This document shows positions 42,611 to 51,081 of a stretch of DNA of 64,000 bases, one piece after another (position 1 is the first letter of the stretch; the number at the start of each line of letters is the position of its first letter). The position numbers were made by a program, and so were the translations under genes. Source of the DNA: a virus. The DNA is taken from IMG/VR virus record IMGVR_UViG_3300023110_000024, positions 1-64,000 of that record; one strand, given 5' to 3'. The notes beneath the pieces are model-generated. The model was given only the letters and a program-made list of their open reading frames with translations. It was not told where the DNA came from and made no database searches.

Positions 42611-42847
42611 TTATATTGAAACAGCCGTTTTTGCTTGTATCCAAGCTCCGCCCATATAAAAATACAATTTGCCTGTATTCATATCATACCAAGTATTGCC
42701 GTCGATTGGATTTGCAGGTGCTGTAGCAGAGGCAAATAATTGATCCGCACTTACCGTTGCCCAACCAGTTCCATTCCACTTCCAAGTAGTTCCTCCTTCA
42801 GTATAAAGTTCACCAACTGTTGTACCTTGTGGAAATGATATTGGCAT
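42611..42847 (-). CDS. Stand-alone fibre N-terminal module, 78 aa
   Basis: From the ATG at 42847 (MPISFPQGTT...) it is a two-part module, TTWKWNGTGWATV then GNTWYDMNTGKLYFYMGGAW. An in-frame ATG at 42880 would add 11 residues, but AAGGAAAC lies just before 42847 and the TATAAATA box at 42865-42872 would fall inside the longer frame, so 42847 is chosen. It directly precedes the FG-GAP gene, whose N-terminus is the same module. Confidence 0.7.
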   Translation of the reverse strand: MPISFPQGTTVGELYTEGGTTWKWNGTGWATVSADQLFASATAPANPIDGNTWYDMNTGKLYFYMGGAWIQAKTAVSI

Positions 42848-42864
42848 AAATGTTTCCTTTATGT

Positions 42865-42872
42865 TATTTATA
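42865..42872 (-). promoter_or_regulatory. Late promoter TATAAATA
   Basis: Exact T4 late box, 18 bases before the ATG at 42847. It would drive the 78-aa module gene and the FG-GAP adhesin. Confidence 0.62.
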
Positions 42873-42889
42873 GCATTCAACCTATTGTA

Positions 42890-43918
42890 TTAAGTTGTAG
42901 CTTTTTCTAATTCTTCGACTCTTTTGGTTAATTCTTTTACGGCTTGAAGAAGTATTGTAGTCATTCTAGCATAATCTACAGTCAAATAATCTTGTCCAGA
43001 AAGACTCTCGCCATGTGCGCCTTCATCCATTTCAGATAATCTTACAAGTTCAGGAAATTGTTTTTGCACTTGTTGGGCACTCATACCATATTCTTCGCCT
43101 CTATTTTTTACACCTAGCGATTCAGCTAGTGCGTTAGGCGTATATTTGAATGTGGTTAGTTTTGATATTTTATCTAATACTTTGCCTAAATTGCCTGTTC
43201 TTGTTTTCAATCTGTCGTCTGAGGTTGTTGGGGGGACCATTGAAGTAGCTAATCCATGTGACATAGAATAGCCTGGCTGGATCCAAGATCCGCCTGCGTA
43301 AATATAGAGTCTAGCATTGTTTGTGCTAAACCACATATCACCTTCAACCATTGTAGCTGGAGGTGTGTTGCCTACATGAGTTGCGTTATTGTCAATTTGA
43401 ACTCCATTGACATACAAGTTGCCTTTTATATTTACATTGCCTGTAGCACTTGTAACAGTTAAATCTCCTACGGCTGTATCTAATTGGTTTGGATTTGTAA
43501 CCCCTAATTGTACATCGCCGCCAATAACACCTTTACTTACAAAAGCATTTCCGTTTATGTAAGCATTATTCATTGCTGTGATATCTTGTGCTACAGAAAC
43601 ATAACCTGCGTTAAAAGTTCCGTTATCACCAAACAAGTATTGTCTTGTTCCGTTATAGTGTAGAGCTAATTTTCCATTTACTGTTCCGTTAGCATCTAGT
43701 TGAAAGCTCCATTTGTGTGCATATGTTGATTCGGTGATACTTTGGACATACGATTGCGCTTCGCCTAAAACGTCAAAGTCAGTTTGAGGAGTTCCAGTTT
43801 TTACACCAATTCTTTGTTCTGAGACATCAAAGTATAAAAGATTATACTCAAATGCTAAGTCTTCACCATTACTTCTTGTAAGGTTACTTTTTAAATTTTC
43901 ACCTGCTACCTTTAACAT
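42890..43918 (-). CDS. Tail fibre with peptidase S74 chaperone domain
   Basis: 342 residues. The N-terminal two thirds are fibre modules (HKWSFQLDANG, NQLDTAVGDLTVTSATGNV, then GDMWFSTNNARLYIYAGGSW). From about residue 230, SDDRLKTRTGNLGKVLDKIS starts an intramolecular chaperone (peptidase S74) domain: the S-D-x-RLK motif is the self-cleavage site with its catalytic Ser and Lys, followed by FKYTPNA and YGMSAQQVQKQFPELV, and a C-terminal coiled coil (LLQAVKELTKRVEELEK). The domain trimerises the fibre and then cleaves itself off. GAGGA precedes the ATG. Confidence 0.88.
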   Translation of the reverse strand: MLKVAGENLKSNLTRSNGEDLAFEYNLLYFDVSEQRIGVKTGTPQTDFDVLGEAQSYVQSITESTYAHKWSFQLDANGTVNGKLALHYNGTRQYLFGDNGTFNAGYVSVAQDITAMNNAYINGNAFVSKGVIGGDVQLGVTNPNQLDTAVGDLTVTSATGNVNIKGNLYVNGVQIDNNATHVGNTPPATMVEGDMWFSTNNARLYIYAGGSWIQPGYSMSHGLATSMVPPTTSDDRLKTRTGNLGKVLDKISKLTTFKYTPNALAESLGVKNRGEEYGMSAQQVQKQFPELVRLSEMDEGAHGESLSGQDYLTVDYARMTTILLQAVKELTKRVEELEKATT

Positions 43919-43936
43919 TATTTCAAAGTCCTCATT

Positions 43937-44941
43937 TTAATATCCCGAAACCGACACTGCATCATATACTGAATTTGATAGATCATTACTATGTATAGTA
44001 TTAGCATAATCATCAAATTTAATTCTTTGTAATACTACTGTGCCTATAGTTCTTAAACTAGATAATCCTCCAGCAATCAATCCTTCTGTACTGTTGGTTG
44101 ACATTGTCATCCAATATCCTGGATTTGTAACAGTTGTAGTCAATGTTATTGTATCTACAAGATCATCAAATCTAAGTTTTTCTACAGTATCATATTCAGC
44201 AGCAGTTCCAGGATTCTGTCCGCCAACAATAATTGCTTCTTTTCCGTTTGAGCAAGCATCACCTTTTGATCTTCTAGTAGGAAGTGTTTTATCCATAACC
44301 ATTACAGCAATAGTGTCTGCTAATAGAACCTTTTCGTTATTTGGGATTGCATTGCCTGAAGCATTCTCACCTTCAAATATAATGGCTGATTCTCCATTTC
44401 CTGCAACTGCAGCATGATTTCTATTAGTGTTTAGGCTATTTGATGCTACTACTACTGATCCAGTATCATCATATGCTATTCTTCTTGATGTTGCTAATAA
44501 TCCTGTTGTGCCTTCTCCAGCTATAAACCATATATTAGATTTGTTTCCTGTTGCATGATGATGTCTAATTCCTAATCCTATATTGGTTGACATTGTTGTT
44601 ACAACCGTAGAGTCATCGATTCTCATTTTTTCAGCACTACTTAAATGGGTAGATGTTGTATTTTCTCCGCCACCCATTACAGCATCATAGTTATTTGATG
44701 CTCCGCCGTGTGCTTTTCTACTAGTGTTTAACGAATTGGTGTGAATAACTGTTGCCATATCATCGTTAAATCTAGCTCTTTCTATGTCAGCGGTAGGAGT
44801 ATCAGTGCTAGTAAGAGAACCTCCAACCATAATTGCTTGATTGCCAGCACCATGCCCATCTAAACAGAATACATAATCTGCTAGTTCTCCAACACTTATT
44901 CCATCCAATGAATCGGCAACTATAATAATATCTTTTGGCAT
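43937..44941 (-). CDS. Kelch-like beta-propeller adhesin (copy 3)
   Basis: 334 residues with six repeats marked IERARFNDDMA, AEKMRIDDSTV, SRRIAYDDTGS, NEKVLLADTIA, VEKLRFDDLVD and LQRIKFDDYAN, each followed by a T/S/N-rich strand and an R-x-x-H/A turn. It opens with DIIIVADSLDGISVGELADY and CLDGHGAG, as in copy 1 (IIFADGFFDI, IDGHGCA), and ends AVSVSGY, a closing strand. AAGG lies before the ATG. Same length class and order as copy 1, so the copy 1-2 pair and the copy 3-4 pair look like a duplicated gene pair. Confidence 0.67.
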   Translation of the reverse strand: MPKDIIIVADSLDGISVGELADYVFCLDGHGAGNQAIMVGGSLTSTDTPTADIERARFNDDMATVIHTNSLNTSRKAHGGASNNYDAVMGGGENTTSTHLSSAEKMRIDDSTVVTTMSTNIGLGIRHHHATGNKSNIWFIAGEGTTGLLATSRRIAYDDTGSVVVASNSLNTNRNHAAVAGNGESAIIFEGENASGNAIPNNEKVLLADTIAVMVMDKTLPTRRSKGDACSNGKEAIIVGGQNPGTAAEYDTVEKLRFDDLVDTITLTTTVTNPGYWMTMSTNSTEGLIAGGLSSLRTIGTVVLQRIKFDDYANTIHSNDLSNSVYDAVSVSGY

Positions 44942-44942
44942 A

Positions 44943-46052
44943 TCAATAACCTTGGGCGCTCGCTAATCCATATTTTGATTCTGATAGTAAATTTGTATGT
45001 ATTGCGTGAGCACTATCATCAAATTTTACAGATTCAACTGTATCTGTTGTATCCCCTGAATGTAAATTTCCTCCTGCTATCAATAATCCATCAAAACCAT
45101 TTGATTGTGCAGTAGCACTATGAACTGCTTGGGAATAGGTATTTACAAATACTGATGTAAAAACAGAATCATCAAATCTTGTTTTCTCAAATAGTGGAGA
45201 ATTAGTTGCACTATCACTATCACCAGTAAATATCATTTCAAATTCTGTTGATCCTCCAGATAATCTATTTCTAGGAACAGTTAAGGAATTAGATAGTGTA
45301 TAAGAGGGTACAACATCGTCATATCTAAATCTTTCTATGCTTGATAATTGCCCTGCAGAAGAGTTAACACCGCCAGCAAAACAAATTTGATTCCTATCTG
45401 ATCCTGCAGCACAATAATGTCTACCTACAGAAAGTCCGTTAGTCATAACTACCATAGCAGAATCATCAAATTTAACTTTATCAATTGCTGATACATCTGT
45501 TACACCGCCACCAAATAGTGCTTCTCCAAAACTTGCAGCGCCTGCTAATCCTCTTTTATTTGTTGATAATCTATTGGTAAATTGAACTGCAGGTATGCTA
45601 TCATCAAATTTTAGCTTTTGAATTAAATCAGCAGCACCACTTCCTCCCCCAAATACAGCCTGTCTTCCATCTGATGTGCCTGCTAGATAGTGTTTTCCAT
45701 TATTCAAATCGTTTGTATGAACAATAGTTGGTATAATATCATCATACCTTAATCGCTCAACTGTGCTACGACGTCCAGTACCACCTCCGCCAAATCCGCC
45801 ACCAAACACAATTTCTGTGTAGGATCTTTTTACAATAGCTGGGTGTCCTGAAAAAAATAAATCTTTTAAATAAACTTTCTTTGTCATATCCGAAGTCATG
45901 TATGCGTCAGCAATTACAACACGATCCTTTCCTGTAATTGAATCACCCGATGGAACTCCAACAACTAGTCCCAAGTCCATTGCATAATCGTCTTCGATTG
46001 CAAATTCATTCGTTGGGTTTTTTGTTTTTTCTAAATGCAACTTTACTGTCAT
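44943..46052 (-). CDS. Kelch-like beta-propeller adhesin (copy 4)
   Basis: 369 residues. Six clear repeats: VERLRYDDIIP, IQKLKFDDSIP, IDKVKFDDSAM, IERFRYDDVVP, FEKTRFDDSVF and VESVKFDDSAH, each with GGG-type turns such as FGGGSGAAD. The N-terminal 70 residues (VKLHLEKTKNPTNEFAIEDD) differ from the repeats, as in copy 2, and could be the tail attachment part. The end is GLASAQGY. It overlaps the upstream 756-aa fibre stop by one base (TAATG), so the two are coupled. Confidence 0.68.
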   Translation of the reverse strand: MTVKLHLEKTKNPTNEFAIEDDYAMDLGLVVGVPSGDSITGKDRVVIADAYMTSDMTKKVYLKDLFFSGHPAIVKRSYTEIVFGGGFGGGGTGRRSTVERLRYDDIIPTIVHTNDLNNGKHYLAGTSDGRQAVFGGGSGAADLIQKLKFDDSIPAVQFTNRLSTNKRGLAGAASFGEALFGGGVTDVSAIDKVKFDDSAMVVMTNGLSVGRHYCAAGSDRNQICFAGGVNSSAGQLSSIERFRYDDVVPSYTLSNSLTVPRNRLSGGSTEFEMIFTGDSDSATNSPLFEKTRFDDSVFTSVFVNTYSQAVHSATAQSNGFDGLLIAGGNLHSGDTTDTVESVKFDDSAHAIHTNLLSESKYGLASAQGY

Positions 46053-48322
46053 TAGTTAAACCTATAAATAACCTGAGTAGCCGTTTCTTCTCTAGATATT
46101 CTTTGTGATGTTGCTAAATCATACATATCTTTTATAACAAATTCATTATTAGCAAAGTCCCATTGTAATATCTCTCCATTGATTGCTTCTGAAGATTCAC
46201 TTGGTACTGTCAAACTAAATCCTGCTTGAAATTCATAAGAGCTAGTAGCAGCATTATAAGTTAGGATATCTCCATCGGTTGTAGTTCCAGATACATCATT
46301 TAAATCAGCAATACTAGCGGCAGCTATTCTAGCATCAGCTTGAGCATCTGTATATCCTGTTGCTGTGCCTGGTACCCATGCTGAAGTTCCAGAATCATAT
46401 ACTAGTGCTTGTCCATCACTTGGAGTTCCTATGGTTGTATCTGTTAAGTCTGCTAAAGTAGTTGATCCACCACCTCCGCTTGAAACAGTAGCTGGAATCC
46501 ATTTATTAGAAGAACCATCCCATGTAAGAACATCGCCAGTATTCGGTGATCCTGCATCTACATTGTTAAGATCATCCAATACTTTCTTTTGTGGAACCCA
46601 AGTATATCCTGTTCCTGCACCATTTACAATCATCTGATTTCCAGCAGTAAGTGAACCTGGTGCATTTACATTACCAATATCTGTAAGAAGTGCTACGGTG
46701 GTACCACCACCACTAGATACAGTTGTAAATGAAAAAGTACCTGCGCCATCAGTTGTTAATACTTGTCCAGCAGCACCGTCTATAATAGATAAATCAGTCA
46801 ATACAGTAGGAATGACAGGAGGAGTATAGGTAAAGACACCTGTTGAATTGTCATATGCCAATGTTCCTGTACCAGATGCGCTATTTTGGGTTACAGATAA
46901 ATTAGTTAGTGCAATACCTCCGTTGCCTGGTATCCATTTTGAAGTACCAGAATCATATACTAGTGCTTGTCCGTCACTTGGTGATCCTGCATCTATGTCA
47001 TTAAGATCGACTAATAGTTTCTTTTGTGGAACCCAAACATAACCTGTTCCTGAAGAGTGTACTACTAGTTGATTTCCAGCATTAGTTGATCCTGCAATAG
47101 CTACATCGCCAATATCTGTAAGAGACGCTACGCTAGTCAAATAATTAGAGTCATTTGTAAAGGTGCTAACATTTGTAGGAATGCGAGCATCAACTCTAGC
47201 ATCTGTATAATAAAGATTTGTAGATCCTTCAGTTAGATTATCTGTTGTTTTGGTATTGAATCTAGAATCAAACCTTCCGTTAGTGTAATATAAATTAGAA
47301 GTATGTTCAGTTACATTTGAAGTATCTAATGTGACAACGCCTGTTTTTCCAGCAACGGATGTAACTAAATTAGTATCATCTAATAAAGCTGACAAATCCA
47401 TTGTAAAAGTAGTTCCATCGTCTCTAGTAAATGTAACAATGCCTGTGCCTGAGTCTAATGTTCCTGAGGCTATTGAGCGAGAATCTTCATCTAATAATCC
47501 TGACAAATCTATGTTAGTAGTATTTCCGTTTTCATCACTATATGATAAAGTAGTTGTGCCTGCAGTGTATGAAAGTGCTGTTGGTTCTTTTGATCCTGGT
47601 ATCCATTTATTAGTAGAGTTATCCCATTGTAAAAATTGTCCATCTGTTGGTGATCCTGCATTTACGTTATTAAGATCATCTAATACTTTCTTTTGTGGGA
47701 CCCAAGTATATCCATCTCCTGTTCCATTTACTACCATCATATTTCCAGCGGTAGTTGATCCAGGAACATTTACATTGCCAATATCTGTAAGGATTGCTGC
47801 GCTAATTCTTCCATCAGCTCTAGCATCTGTATAATAAAGATTTGATGAGCCTTCAGCTACATCGTCAGTTGATTTAGTAGCGAGTCTTGTATCAAAATCT
47901 GTATTGGTCCTTGCTGTAGTATAATACAGATTTGTTGAACCTTCGGATACATTGTCAGTTGTTTTAGTGGTAAGCCTTGCGTCAAAATCTGTGTTAGCTC
48001 TAGCTGTTGTATAATAAAGATTTGTTGTTCCTTCTGCTAGATCATCTGTTGATCCTATAGCAGAGCCTGAAGTGATAGGAACCCATTTGCTAGTTGCGCC
48101 ATCAAAACTTAAAAGTTGATTATTAGTAGGCGCAGTAGAAAAATCTACATCAGCCAAACCTTCGATGGTTCCGGATGCTACTGTCTTGATATTATTTAAT
48201 GTATCTTTTACAAAAATTTTGCCATCGGCTAAGTTTAAGGCTACTTCGCCTGTTTGTAACGAAGATGGAGCAGGGACTGCTCCAGGAGTTGAAGAAGATT
48301 TTAGTTTTATTACGGTTGCCAT
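46052..48322 (-). CDS. Long repetitive tail fibre, 756 aa
   Basis: The N-terminus (TVIKLKSSSTPGAVP ... LQTGEVALNLADGKIFVKD) is the common fibre attachment module of many phages. Repeats then alternate: TTDNVSEGSTNLYYTTAR (five or more copies) and LDDLNNVNAGSPTDGQFLQW followed by KWIPG-type strands. It ends RISREETATQVIYRFN, matching the 355-aa fibre. AAGGAT precedes the ATG, with GATAAATAC upstream. Repeated DNA stretches encode YTWVPQKKVLDDLNN. It is likely a long trimeric side or tail fibre; receptor unknown. Confidence 0.75.
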   Translation of the reverse strand: MATVIKLKSSSTPGAVPAPSSLQTGEVALNLADGKIFVKDTLNNIKTVASGTIEGLADVDFSTAPTNNQLLSFDGATSKWVPITSGSAIGSTDDLAEGTTNLYYTTARANTDFDARLTTKTTDNVSEGSTNLYYTTARTNTDFDTRLATKSTDDVAEGSSNLYYTDARADGRISAAILTDIGNVNVPGSTTAGNMMVVNGTGDGYTWVPQKKVLDDLNNVNAGSPTDGQFLQWDNSTNKWIPGSKEPTALSYTAGTTTLSYSDENGNTTNIDLSGLLDEDSRSIASGTLDSGTGIVTFTRDDGTTFTMDLSALLDDTNLVTSVAGKTGVVTLDTSNVTEHTSNLYYTNGRFDSRFNTKTTDNLTEGSTNLYYTDARVDARIPTNVSTFTNDSNYLTSVASLTDIGDVAIAGSTNAGNQLVVHSSGTGYVWVPQKKLLVDLNDIDAGSPSDGQALVYDSGTSKWIPGNGGIALTNLSVTQNSASGTGTLAYDNSTGVFTYTPPVIPTVLTDLSIIDGAAGQVLTTDGAGTFSFTTVSSGGGTTVALLTDIGNVNAPGSLTAGNQMIVNGAGTGYTWVPQKKVLDDLNNVDAGSPNTGDVLTWDGSSNKWIPATVSSGGGGSTTLADLTDTTIGTPSDGQALVYDSGTSAWVPGTATGYTDAQADARIAAASIADLNDVSGTTTDGDILTYNAATSSYEFQAGFSLTVPSESSEAINGEILQWDFANNEFVIKDMYDLATSQRISREETATQVIYRFN

Positions 48323-48354
48323 TATGGTATATCCTTCGTCATAATTCTATAAAA

Positions 48355-48363
48355 GTATTTATC
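48355..48363 (-). promoter_or_regulatory. Late promoter GATAAATAC
   Basis: GATAAATAC, 33 bases before the ATG at 48322 in a 71-base gap after the LamG gene. Confidence 0.55.
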
Positions 48364-48393
48364 TTTATATAGAAATCGTATCGAAGGATATTA

Positions 48394-49197
48394 TTAGAAA
48401 CTAGCCGCCTCCCAAACTATCCCATTCCCAGATAAATCAAATTCTGTGACTGATACTGGGCCATCTATTTCTAAAAAGTAACCGTTAGTGCCAAATCCAC
48501 CCGTGTATGGTATTGCGCCAATATTTCCATTTGAGTCTGTGCTTATAAAGCTACTTGGATTTGGGAAATCGCCTTGATCGCCATCAATCATATAGCAGCG
48601 CCAAAAATTCATTCCTCCACTGTATGGTGTCATTGAGCCAGCATTATTTCCTATATAAGCTCCAATAGTATGCGTAATTTGTTCGCCTGTTGATGAAGTA
48701 TTTGCATTAAATGCTTGATAAGTGTGCTGATTTGAGAATAAGGAAGTCCAAGCGGTTACAGGTCCAATTATTGCTACACCGTCTCGATAGATAGTGACTG
48801 TTTGATCTGTTATATCAGCTGAATTTCTATAATGATTAACTTGTATATGATACCATTGCCCTGCTACCATACCTGACGCAGTAGATAGGTCTATATTATA
48901 TCCTGAATCATTATTGTGTTGCCAATAATGTAGAGAGCCATCGCTTCTTATCATAAGAGCAGATGATCGAGCAGCACTGCCTTGATATGCTGCTCCTGCA
49001 ATTGCTCTATTTTCTGTAAAGTCAGGTATATTGACCCACATTGATAAAACAAAAGAGCTTCCTAAATTATTAGCAAATGAACCGCCTGTTGATCTTGGAA
49101 ATTTTAAAAACTGATTAGTCCCAAGAGAACTACCTGTTGGCATAGTTATTGCAACAGGTGGTGTTTTATTTGTTTGGCTTATCAGCGGAAAGCTCAT
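48394..49197 (-). CDS. LamG/concanavalin A-like lectin domain protein
   Basis: 267 residues. SSFVLSMWVNIPDFTENRAI, then SALMIRSDGSLHYWQHN and GQWYHIQVNHYRN followed by VTIYRDGVAI, are the consecutive strands of a LamG-type jelly roll (the W-V-x-P and W-x-H/x-V signatures). The C-terminal part includes GGMNFWRCYMIDGD. Such domains bind sugars or cell surface proteins. It overlaps the upstream fibre gene by 4 bases, and AGGATC precedes the ATG. It is probably a receptor-binding or fibre-tip accessory. Confidence 0.78.
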   Translation of the reverse strand: MSFPLISQTNKTPPVAITMPTGSSLGTNQFLKFPRSTGGSFANNLGSSFVLSMWVNIPDFTENRAIAGAAYQGSAARSSALMIRSDGSLHYWQHNNDSGYNIDLSTASGMVAGQWYHIQVNHYRNSADITDQTVTIYRDGVAIIGPVTAWTSLFSNQHTYQAFNANTSSTGEQITHTIGAYIGNNAGSMTPYSGGMNFWRCYMIDGDQGDFPNPSSFISTDSNGNIGAIPYTGGFGTNGYFLEIDGPVSVTEFDLSGNGIVWEAASF

Positions 49198-49856
49198 GTT
49201 AAGGATCCTGAAGAGGCTACAAGCACATCAGTTCCATCAGTAAAATATGCTAACCAATAAATACCAGCGTTTCCATTGATTGCTGATAAATCGTTGGCTG
49301 ATATTTTTACATTAGTTCCTTGTGTAACTCCGTGCCCTCCACTGTTATCAAAATATATAGATCCAGATTGTCCATTTACTAAATTTGAAAAGCCTATAGT
49401 TATAGCTCCTGCAGGAGTGCATTTGAAATTAGTTCCTGCAGACATATCAAATGTTCCAGTAGTTTGTAATACTACTGCTGTAGATCCACCAAACGATGAG
49501 GTTCCGTCTGTATTAACAGTTGCTACATCAGTTCCATTATAGTTAAAAATCAGTTGATTACTGGCATTTACTGAAAATGTCCATTTGGTTGAGCTTATAA
49601 AAGATGCTTGAATACCAATTGGTCCATAAAAATCACTTCCTGATTTGTCAGCTTTATTCATAGACAAGCCGGCATCAACTGAATTTAAATTTTGTATAGC
49701 AGTATCTAGTTTCTCCAAACTTTGAACTACTGAATCTCCGCTAGAAATTGTCCCAGGTGATCCAGATACATTAATTGAGCCTGAGCTTGGATCAATTCCT
49801 ATACTTGAATTAGTAAGGGCCAGCTGGTTACTGACTGAACTTAGTGAAATTGCCAT
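49194..49856 (-). CDS. Modular tail fibre protein, 220 aa
   Basis: The N-terminal 80 residues are helical and polar (SVSNQLALTNSSIGIDPSSG, VVQSLEKLDTAIQNLNSV). They are followed by the KWTFSVNASNQLIFNYNGTD module that also occurs in the 342-, 399-, 461- and 1280-aa fibres, and a C-terminal beta domain (LQTTGTFDMSAGTNFKCTP, then ISANDLSAINGNAGIYWLAY). AAAAGGAT precedes the ATG. It is coupled to the LamG gene by a 4-base overlap, so it may be the shaft on which that lectin-like domain sits. Confidence 0.68.
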   Translation of the reverse strand: MAISLSSVSNQLALTNSSIGIDPSSGSINVSGSPGTISSGDSVVQSLEKLDTAIQNLNSVDAGLSMNKADKSGSDFYGPIGIQASFISSTKWTFSVNASNQLIFNYNGTDVATVNTDGTSSFGGSTAVVLQTTGTFDMSAGTNFKCTPAGAITIGFSNLVNGQSGSIYFDNSGGHGVTQGTNVKISANDLSAINGNAGIYWLAYFTDGTDVLVASSGSLT

Positions 49857-49867
49857 TTATAATCCTT

Positions 49868-51067
49868 TTATAAAGTTTCCTGTGCAGAAATGTCGCCAGC
49901 TGCTAGAACATTACCTGCTGTTGTAATCTTGAAAAGCGTAGAAGTTCCATGCTTAATAACTACATTCCCATCAACATCTTGTTCCATAGCCCAACCGCCA
50001 GCACCAACTGACAAAGTTTTAGTTGCAAAATCTTGCGTATTATCTCCACTGATGTTAGCCTTGTTAGGAAGTTCTGTTACAGTTACTGCAAGATTTACAT
50101 CAGCAGTACCGTCCAATGTTACGCTACCTGTAGTATCTCCACCTAATGTAATAGTTCTAGCAGTTTTCCATTTCTCTGCTCTTTTGACATTTAGTTTGAT
50201 ATCTGGCTTATTGGCTGTGCCATCGAATCCTACTGATCCAACAACATCACCTAAATTAGCTTCGTCGTCAATATATGTAACAGTAATAGGATTAGTCCAT
50301 TTGTCAGCTTGCAGAGCTGTTAGTGTTACATCAATGCTTCCTTCGTTACCAGTAAAAGCACCTGTTGAACCTGTAGCATATGTGCCAATAAAATTTACAG
50401 TCAAAGAATTTTCTAGTTGAGTAGCAGTATCAGCATTGCCACCAACTGGTCCAACAAAAGAATTTGCTGTTACAGTATTGAATGTTCCATCATTTACTAC
50501 AATGTTGCCTTTCATTCCGCTAAATGATTCGCTAGTGTTCGTAGCGTCAGGAATAAATGTAAAAGCATTATCGGCTCGGCTAAAGCCAAAATAACCAATT
50601 TTTGCACCAGCTCCATCATGCCATCGGTATTCAATACCGCGATCTAATCCGTCGTTTGTAGTAGGAGCTATATCACCACCTAGTGTCATAACTGGGTCGT
50701 CAATTGTAACTTGTTGTGAATTGACAGTTGTAGTTGTACCGCCTACAATCAAATTACCAATAACCGTTAGATTACTGCTGAAGGTTGAAGGTTGAGCCAC
50801 AGTCAAAGTATTGCTTAATGTTAGTGGTGAAGCAATAGTTTGTCCAGTAGCTCTGGTTTGTGATACTGAATCAACTTTAATATTTTCAACACTTGTATCC
50901 ATGTTGGAAAGACCCGTCATCAAAGGAACATTTGTTCCAAGATGTGTGCCTGTTACTGTTGATGATCCGCCAGCAAAAGTTCCTCTGTTGGCGCCTGTTG
51001 TTTCCATTCCAAAAGCGGCTAGGCTTTTTTCATAGTCGGTATTTAATTGATTTAATGAAACTGCCAT
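49868..51067 (-). CDS. Modular tail fibre protein, 399 aa
   Basis: The N-terminal helical part resembles the neighbour (LNQLNTDYEKSLAAFGM). Next come an LTVIGNLIVGGTTTTVNSQQ shaft and the shared block TIDDPVMTLGGDIAPTTNDG with DRGIEYRWHDGAGAKIGYFG. A beta region with repeated KWTNPITVTYIDDEA and KWKTARTITLGGDTTGSVTL follows, then a terminal GGWAMEQDVDGNVVIKHG module. AAGGAGT precedes the ATG. The shared block is close to identical in DNA with that of the 563-aa fibre (39120-39200), a sign of recent duplication. Confidence 0.7.
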   Translation of the reverse strand: MAVSLNQLNTDYEKSLAAFGMETTGANRGTFAGGSSTVTGTHLGTNVPLMTGLSNMDTSVENIKVDSVSQTRATGQTIASPLTLSNTLTVAQPSTFSSNLTVIGNLIVGGTTTTVNSQQVTIDDPVMTLGGDIAPTTNDGLDRGIEYRWHDGAGAKIGYFGFSRADNAFTFIPDATNTSESFSGMKGNIVVNDGTFNTVTANSFVGPVGGNADTATQLENSLTVNFIGTYATGSTGAFTGNEGSIDVTLTALQADKWTNPITVTYIDDEANLGDVVGSVGFDGTANKPDIKLNVKRAEKWKTARTITLGGDTTGSVTLDGTADVNLAVTVTELPNKANISGDNTQDFATKTLSVGAGGWAMEQDVDGNVVIKHGTSTLFKITTAGNVLAAGDISAQETL

Positions 51068-51081
51068 TTATATACTCCTTA

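Noticed and set aside
39915-42847. The three short module genes as pseudogene fragments of one fibre
   Set aside because: Each has its own ribosome site and two have exact late boxes, and the module is complete in each, so separate genes are more likely.
42611-42880. Start at 42880 for the 78-aa module gene
   Set aside because: A TATAAATA box and the AAGGAA ribosome site lie between 42880 and 42847, so the longer form would not be translated.
49890-50420. Plus-strand 176-codon ORF in the fibre locus
   Set aside because: Low-complexity Val/Pro/Ser translation typical of the antisense of Thr/Asn/Gly-rich fibre repeats. The same holds for those at 47331-47834, 39442-39756 and 38419-38817.
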